From the NCBI GenBank assembly GCA_947178235.1, contig CAMWXQ010000019.1:1-9840 (forward strand): DNA of 9,840 nucleotides, read 5' to 3'. Below are positions 5,141 to 9,840 of this stretch, one piece after another. How positions within the stretch are numbered: the first letter of the stretch is position 1; each line of letters starts with the position of its first letter. The stretch is from an uncultured Muribaculaceae bacterium. Its GTDB lineage: Bacteria > Bacteroidota > Bacteroidia > Bacteroidales > Muribaculaceae. The translations under genes and the position numbers were made by a program. The notes below the pieces were generated by a model. That model made no database searches, was not told the DNA's origin, and saw only the letters and a list, made by a program, of their open reading frames with translations.

Positions 5141-6913
5141 TCACTTGAACGCCGGGTAGCCGGGGTTCTGGGTGTAGATGCCGAGCGAGAAGTTGTACTG
5201 GGCCACGGGGATAGCGAAGTATTCCTGTCCGTCCTTGAAGGAAGCGTTCTGATAGTAGACGCGGTTGTCCTTCTCGGCTGCGATGTACTTGGTCATGGTC
5301 TCCTTGGCGATGCCCCAGCGCACGAGGTCGAAGAAGCGTTCGCCTTCGAGAGCCTTTTCGAGGCGCATCTCGGTGCGGAGGGCCTTGCGGGCATACTCCT
5401 GGGTCCAGCCGGCGGCGGGGTAGAGCCCGATGTTGTAGTTGGCTGCAAACTTCGAGTTGTCGTTGAAATCGCGTACCCATGCGCTGTTCTTGGCGCGTTC
5501 GCGCACGGCGTTGATCAGGGTGCGGGCGGTTTCGAGACCTGAGGCCTCGCCTATCTCGATGAGTGCCTCAGCCTTGTAGAGCATGAGGTCGGCCCAGCGG
5601 ATGACCTGCCAGTTGAGGCCCGAAGCGCCCCAAGGCCATCCCTCGACCATGTCGGGGGACTCGGGAGATACCCAGAAGCGCTTGACACAGTTGTGACCGT
5701 ATGTGCCGCGGTCGCGTACCCACGACTGGCAGGGGGTGGCGGTCCATGTCTTCCATGTGATGGTCGGACGGCCTACGACGAAGTCGAGACGGGGGTCGAC
5801 GGCGTGGTCAGTATTGTGGAGCACCTGGTTGTTGTCGTCGATGAACTCGACCACCGAGTAGTCGGGCAGGCTCTGATAGTCGAACACGGGGAGGCCGGCA
5901 GCGTCGGTCTGATAGGCGTTGATGAGGTCCTGCGAGGGGAGGAAGAATCCGTCGCCGCTGTACGGGCTGTTGCCGCCGGGCGAGTTGAGGAGGTTATGGC
6001 GGTTGACGCGGCCCTTGTCGCCCGAGCCGTCGTTGGTCGAGAACTGGATGGCGAAGACGCTCTCGATGCCGTTCTCGTACTCGATGAGGTCGAGCTGCTG
6101 GAAGTCGCCGAGGAGGTCATATCCGCGGAGGCCGTCGATGAGGGTCACTACCTCGCGCAGACGATCCTTGTTCACATTGATGACCCTGTTGGTCTCGGGA
6201 TCCTGCTCGTATGCCTGGTAGAGCTTCACCTTGGCGGCGAGGGCGCGGGCGATGTTGGCGCTGATGCGGCCCTTGTCGGCCTGGCGGTCGGGCAGGTCCT
6301 CGGCTGCGGCGAGGAGTTCGCCGGCGATGCGGCCGAGCTGCTGGTCGCGGGTGAATTCATCGTTGGGGACATTCACAAACTCGGCGGTCGAGAGATCCTC
6401 GTCGTTGACGGGGACTTTGTTGAAGAGGCGCACGAGCTCGAAGTAGAAGAACGAGCGGAGGACGTTCATCTCGGCGATGCGGGCCTTGCGGTTGGGCACG
6501 ATGTCGTCCGAGGCCCCGTTGAGCACGCGCAGGGCGGTGTGGCAGCGCGAGATCACCGAGTAGAGGTTGAACCACTTGCCGTCGAGGTTGCCGAGGTAGG
6601 GGTCGTACTGGAAGGTCTCCATCGAGTGGAAGTCCCAGATGTCACCCTCGCCGCCGCCACCCTTGTAGGCGTTGTCGGCGCGGACTTCGCCGTAGCTCCA
6701 GTTGGTGAGGGGGAAGTTGTCGGGATTCCCCTGCTCGTTGGTGAATCCGTAGAGGCCGGCATAGGCAGCATTGATGAGGAGTTCGATGTTCTCGGGATTG
6801 TTCATCATGCCGTCGGAGAGTGACCCCTGGGGCTTGTTCTCGAGAAAGTCGTCGCCGCAGGACGCGAGCATGGCCGTGGCACCCAGTGCGAGGAAGATAT
6901 TATGGAGTTTCAT
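5141..6913 (-). CDS. SusD/RagB-family outer-membrane nutrient-binding lipoprotein
   Basis: This is the surface lipoprotein partner of a SusC-type transporter, which captures an oligosaccharide or other ligand and closes over the barrel. The 590 residues begin with a lipobox (LASC, Cys19) followed by DDFLENKPQG, typical of the family. The N-terminal SusD-like helical part includes NIELLINAAYAGLYG (about 42-56) and MNVLRSFFYFELVRLFNKVP (149-168). The RagB/SusD C-terminal part includes VIRWADLMLYKAEALIEIGE (437-456), INAVRERAK (467-475), GERFFDLVRWG (524-534) and a terminal QNPGYPAF. Length is in the normal range and no frame damage is seen. It follows the susC-like gene by 54 bases on the same strand, and a strong terminator lies just after it, so it is the last gene of the operon. 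The ligand cannot be predicted from sequence alone. Confidence 0.96.
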   Translation of the reverse strand: MKLHNIFLALGATAMLASCGDDFLENKPQGSLSDGMMNNPENIELLINAAYAGLYGFTNEQGNPDNFPLTNWSYGEVRADNAYKGGGGEGDIWDFHSMETFQYDPYLGNLDGKWFNLYSVISRCHTALRVLNGASDDIVPNRKARIAEMNVLRSFFYFELVRLFNKVPVNDEDLSTAEFVNVPNDEFTRDQQLGRIAGELLAAAEDLPDRQADKGRISANIARALAAKVKLYQAYEQDPETNRVINVNKDRLREVVTLIDGLRGYDLLGDFQQLDLIEYENGIESVFAIQFSTNDGSGDKGRVNRHNLLNSPGGNSPYSGDGFFLPSQDLINAYQTDAAGLPVFDYQSLPDYSVVEFIDDNNQVLHNTDHAVDPRLDFVVGRPTITWKTWTATPCQSWVRDRGTYGHNCVKRFWVSPESPDMVEGWPWGASGLNWQVIRWADLMLYKAEALIEIGEASGLETARTLINAVRERAKNSAWVRDFNDNSKFAANYNIGLYPAAGWTQEYARKALRTEMRLEKALEGERFFDLVRWGIAKETMTKYIAAEKDNRVYYQNASFKDGQEYFAIPVAQYNFSLGIYTQNPGYPAFK

Positions 6914-6967
6914 TTGAGTCTGGTATTTTGAAATATCGGTTTGGAGAAAAGCTGTGTGGGGGTTGGA

Positions 6968-9840
6968 TTAGAAACCGAACTGCAAGCCGACGGTGAACTG
7001 GCGGGGCAGTGCGTAGGGGTATCCGAGGCCCTCGGGGTCGGCACCCTTGTACTTGGTGATGGTGAAGAGGTTCTGACCCTGGACATAGATGCGTGCGTTG
7101 GAGAGGTGGAGTTTCTGGCGCACGTTCTGGGGCAGCGAGTAGCCGAGGGTGAGGTTCTTCATGCGTACGAACGAGCCGTTCTCGATGATATAGTCGTTGA
7201 CCTGGGTCTCGTTGTTCGAGTTGTCGGTGGTGGGGGCGGGGATGTCACAGTCGTAGACACCTGTGGTGAGGTAGCGGTCGTATGCCTCGGCTGCCTCGGC
7301 GAGTGCGGTGCCGTGGTTGCCGTTCCAGCCCTGGAAGAAGTCGGTGTAGAACTTCGAGTTGTTGAATGCGTCGCGGACGATCGAGGAGAAGAACATGCTG
7401 AGGTCGAAGCCCTTCCACGAGCAGCCGAGATTGAGGCCGAACTGAGCCTTGGGGAGGTCGGTGCCGAGCCATACGCGGTCGTCGTCGTTGATGACGTCGT
7501 CGTGGTTGGTGTCGACGTAGCGGAGGCGGCCCACCTCGGGACGGCCGAACTGTACGTCATACTTGGCGCAGTACTCGTCTACCTCGGCCTGGGTGCGGAA
7601 TACGCCCGAGGTCTTGTAGCCCATCCACGAGCCGAAGCTCTGGCCGATGATGTTGTGACCCTTGCGGCCGCCGCCCCATGTGTCGCGGATGTCCTCCATC
7701 ACGTCGGTGATCTTGTTCTTCTGGACGGTGAAGTTGAAGCCGATGTCATAGGTGAAGTCCTTGCCGATGGCCGAGCGCCAGTTGATCTGACCCTCGAAAC
7801 CGTTGTTGACCATCTCACCGCCGTTGTACGAGCAGTATCCGCCCTCGCCGATGGTGGCGATGTAGGGCTTGTCGACGATCATGTCCTTGGTCTCCTTGCG
7901 GAAGTAGTCGAGCGAGACGGTCAGACGGCTGTTGAAGAATGCGGCGTCGATACCGGCATTGGTCTGGTAGGTCTTCTCCCAGCGGAGGTCGGGGTTGGTG
8001 GTGCGGATGCGGATTGCGCCGGTGGCGAGTGTCGAGCCGTCGCCGCTGATGTTGTACGAGCCTGCCTCGGCCGAGATGCGGTACTTGGCATAGAAGGCCT
8101 CGTTGTCGATCTGGTCATTACCGTTGATACCCCACGATGCGCGGATCTTCAAGTCCGAGAGCCAGTCGCGGGTGCTCTCCATGAAGTTCTCCTGGGTGAT
8201 GCGCCAGCCTGCCGAGAAGGAGGGGAACCAGTCATGGTTGTTGTCCTTGGACAGACGCGACGATGCGTCGCGGCGGATGGTGATCGAGGCGAGATACTTG
8301 TTGTCCCATGTGTAGTTGAACTTGCCGAAGAGCGAGAACATCGAGTAGTTCGAAGCCCACGAGTTGACCTGGCGGTTGGAGGTCACGTTGCCCAGGTAGA
8401 GGAAGTCCTTGTCCTCGAATTCGAGACCCTCGCCGCGGGCCTCGAAGCCCTCCTGGTGGTAGCGCTTGGCCTCGACGCCGATGAGGGCCATGATCGAGTT
8501 CTTGCCGAAGTCGTTGGTGTACTGTGCGGTGTTGGTCCATACCCAGTCGGTGTTGTTGTCCGACTTCTGGAAGAGGGCGTTCACCGTGCGGCGTAGGTTC
8601 TTGGGTGTGAACTCCTTGTGATTGCCGTTGAAGTAGTTGACACCGAAGTTGGTCTTCACGATAAGGTGCTTGACGGGCTCGATCTGGAGATAGGCGTTGC
8701 CGAAGACGCGCCAGTACTCATGCTTGTCGTTCACGCGGTCCTCGATGAGTCGGACACCGTTCTCGGCATCGCCGAGGACATCCTGGATGGCATCCACATA
8801 CTCGCCGGTCTCGTCATAGACACCCTTGGCGGGGTGCTGCTTGACGGCGTTCTCCTCGATGCCCCCGGGGGCTGTATGCTCGCGCCACCAGTTGACCGAC
8901 ACGCTGCCGCCTGCACGGAGGCGGTTGTTGATGAATCCGTAGTCTGAGCTGAAACGTGAGTTGACTCTCTGGAAGTCGGTGCCTTTGATGATGCCGTCGT
9001 GGTCGAGCCAGCTGAGGGACATCGAGGATGAGCCGTTCTCCGAACCTTTGGAGAGACCTACTGTATAACTCTGCATGATTGCCGTGCGGTGGATCTCATC
9101 CTCCCAGTCGGTGTTGCGGGGCTGGACGAGTGCGCCGTTGAGGTTGGTGTACGGTTGCAGTTTGGCCTTGGGGCCGTCGCCGTAGATGGCCGACTGGGGT
9201 GTCTGGCCGCCGTGGGCATACTTGTATGCGCTCCAATATACGTCGCCCCACTGGTCGGCGTTGAGCAGGTCGAGGCCGCTGTTGTAGCGCTGTACGGTGA
9301 GTGTGGCGTCGAAGGTCACGCGGGCCTCGCCGGCCTTCGAGCGCTTGGTGGTGATGATGATGACGCCGTTGGCGGCCTGTGCGCCGTAGATGGCTGCCGA
9401 GGCTGCATCTTTCAGCACCTGGATCGACTCGACGTCATTCGAGTTGAGGATGGTGCCGGGATTGTCGCGGGTCATCACGCCGTCGATGACATAGAGGGGG
9501 CCGTTGGTGTCCGAGAACGACGAGCGGCCACGGATCGAGGTGCCTGTCGAGAGGCCGCCGGGCGTACCGTCGGTGGTCACCTGCATACCTGCCACGCGCC
9601 CTTGGAGAGACTGGATGACATTGCCGGTGGGGATGTCGGCCACGTCCTTCATCTTGACGACGGCGACCGCGCCGGTGAGGTCGGACTTCTTCTCGGTCGA
9701 GTAGCCGACGACGACTACCTCGTCGAGCATCTCGGTGTCCTCGTGGAGCGTCACGATCATCTCGGGCTCGGCTTTGAGGGTGACCGACTTGAATCCTACA
9801 TAAGAGAATGTGAGCGTCGAACCTTCGGGGACGTGGAGCG
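6968..9840 (-). CDS. SusC/RagA-family TonB-linked outer-membrane transporter, 5' partial
   Basis: This is a TonB-dependent beta-barrel that imports the ligand held by the SusD-like partner. The frame is still open at the right edge: the last 80 bases encode LHVPEGSTLTFSYVGFKSVT and the run into the first internal Met (9760), which is the end of the usual N-terminal carboxypeptidase-like domain. About 956 residues are visible; the signal peptide and the first part of that domain lie outside. The Ton-box region reads LDEVVVVGYS, followed by KKSDLTGAV. The plug carries the family signature YVIDGV, NSNDVESIQVLKDAASAAIYG and ANGVIIITTK. The rest is aromatic-rich barrel, ending GADPEGLGYPYALPRQFTVGLQFGF with the terminal Phe expected for outer-membrane insertion. 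The susD-like gene is 54 bases downstream. The operon promoter and any upstream regulator are beyond the window. Confidence 0.97.
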   Translation of the reverse strand, partial: LHVPEGSTLTFSYVGFKSVTLKAEPEMIVTLHEDTEMLDEVVVVGYSTEKKSDLTGAVAVVKMKDVADIPTGNVIQSLQGRVAGMQVTTDGTPGGLSTGTSIRGRSSFSDTNGPLYVIDGVMTRDNPGTILNSNDVESIQVLKDAASAAIYGAQAANGVIIITTKRSKAGEARVTFDATLTVQRYNSGLDLLNADQWGDVYWSAYKYAHGGQTPQSAIYGDGPKAKLQPYTNLNGALVQPRNTDWEDEIHRTAIMQSYTVGLSKGSENGSSSMSLSWLDHDGIIKGTDFQRVNSRFSSDYGFINNRLRAGGSVSVNWWREHTAPGGIEENAVKQHPAKGVYDETGEYVDAIQDVLGDAENGVRLIEDRVNDKHEYWRVFGNAYLQIEPVKHLIVKTNFGVNYFNGNHKEFTPKNLRRTVNALFQKSDNNTDWVWTNTAQYTNDFGKNSIMALIGVEAKRYHQEGFEARGEGLEFEDKDFLYLGNVTSNRQVNSWASNYSMFSLFGKFNYTWDNKYLASITIRRDASSRLSKDNNHDWFPSFSAGWRITQENFMESTRDWLSDLKIRASWGINGNDQIDNEAFYAKYRISAEAGSYNISGDGSTLATGAIRIRTTNPDLRWEKTYQTNAGIDAAFFNSRLTVSLDYFRKETKDMIVDKPYIATIGEGGYCSYNGGEMVNNGFEGQINWRSAIGKDFTYDIGFNFTVQKNKITDVMEDIRDTWGGGRKGHNIIGQSFGSWMGYKTSGVFRTQAEVDEYCAKYDVQFGRPEVGRLRYVDTNHDDVINDDDRVWLGTDLPKAQFGLNLGCSWKGFDLSMFFSSIVRDAFNNSKFYTDFFQGWNGNHGTALAEAAEAYDRYLTTGVYDCDIPAPTTDNSNNETQVNDYIIENGSFVRMKNLTLGYSLPQNVRQKLHLSNARIYVQGQNLFTITKYKGADPEGLGYPYALPRQFTVGLQFGF

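Noticed and set aside
5693..6823. A 376-codon plus-strand open frame opposite the susD-like gene
   Set aside because: Same low-complexity V/E/A/G/D composition; the minus strand encodes a full SusD with lipobox and family motifs.
6941..8596. A 551-codon plus-strand open frame opposite the susC-like gene
   Set aside because: It is antisense to an unmistakable SusC sequence. Its translation is dominated by V, A, E, G and D with no domain, and is explained by the GC-rich codon use of the true gene.

Overview
The window looks like a chromosomal segment from a GC-rich member of the Bacteroidales, for example a Muribaculaceae, Barnesiella or Alistipes type of gut bacterium. The grounds are a SusC/SusD pair, a BACON-domain protein, a membrane-tethered TPR/helix-turn-helix regulator, and Bacteroidetes-type promoters (TTTG / TAnnTTTG) in place of E. 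coli-type ones. The family-level placement is inference. No RNA gene, insertion sequence, CRISPR array or phage gene was seen.

Layout from left to right. (1) Positions 1-1338, plus strand: the 3' part of a secreted or surface multidomain protein (BACON, carboxypeptidase-regulatory-like, BACON, unassigned C-terminal domain), open at the left edge and closed by a strong terminator at 1363-1404. (2) Positions 1425-3916, mainly minus strand: an AT-rich block. It holds a TPR/transmembrane/coiled-coil/HTH regulator (2134-3885) and, downstream of it, a small three-helix membrane protein (1474-1800). The small gene has its own good promoter near 1961-1992, overlaid with operator-like repeats, and a leader of about 155 nt. 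A terminator on its strand converges on the first gene. (3) Positions 4031-5080, plus strand: a GC-rich polytopic membrane protein of the LPG_synthase_TM/flippase-like family, divergent from the regulator. A long hairpin begins on the last base of its stop codon and can terminate both this gene and the converging SusCD operon. (4) Positions 5141-9840, minus strand: a susD-like gene and, upstream in the same operon, a susC-like gene that runs off the right edge.

How the parts may fit together: SusC and SusD form an outer-membrane glycan (or peptide) import complex. No glycoside hydrolase, lyase or dedicated regulator of that operon lies inside the window, so its substrate cannot be named. The BACON protein is also a probable envelope or surface protein, but nothing ties it to the SusCD pair. 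The least ordinary part is the AT-rich block: an envelope-spanning regulator beside a small membrane protein with an internal helix duplication, whose promoter carries repeated AAACTTTCA motifs. A regulator-target relationship there is a hypothesis, not something the sequence proves.
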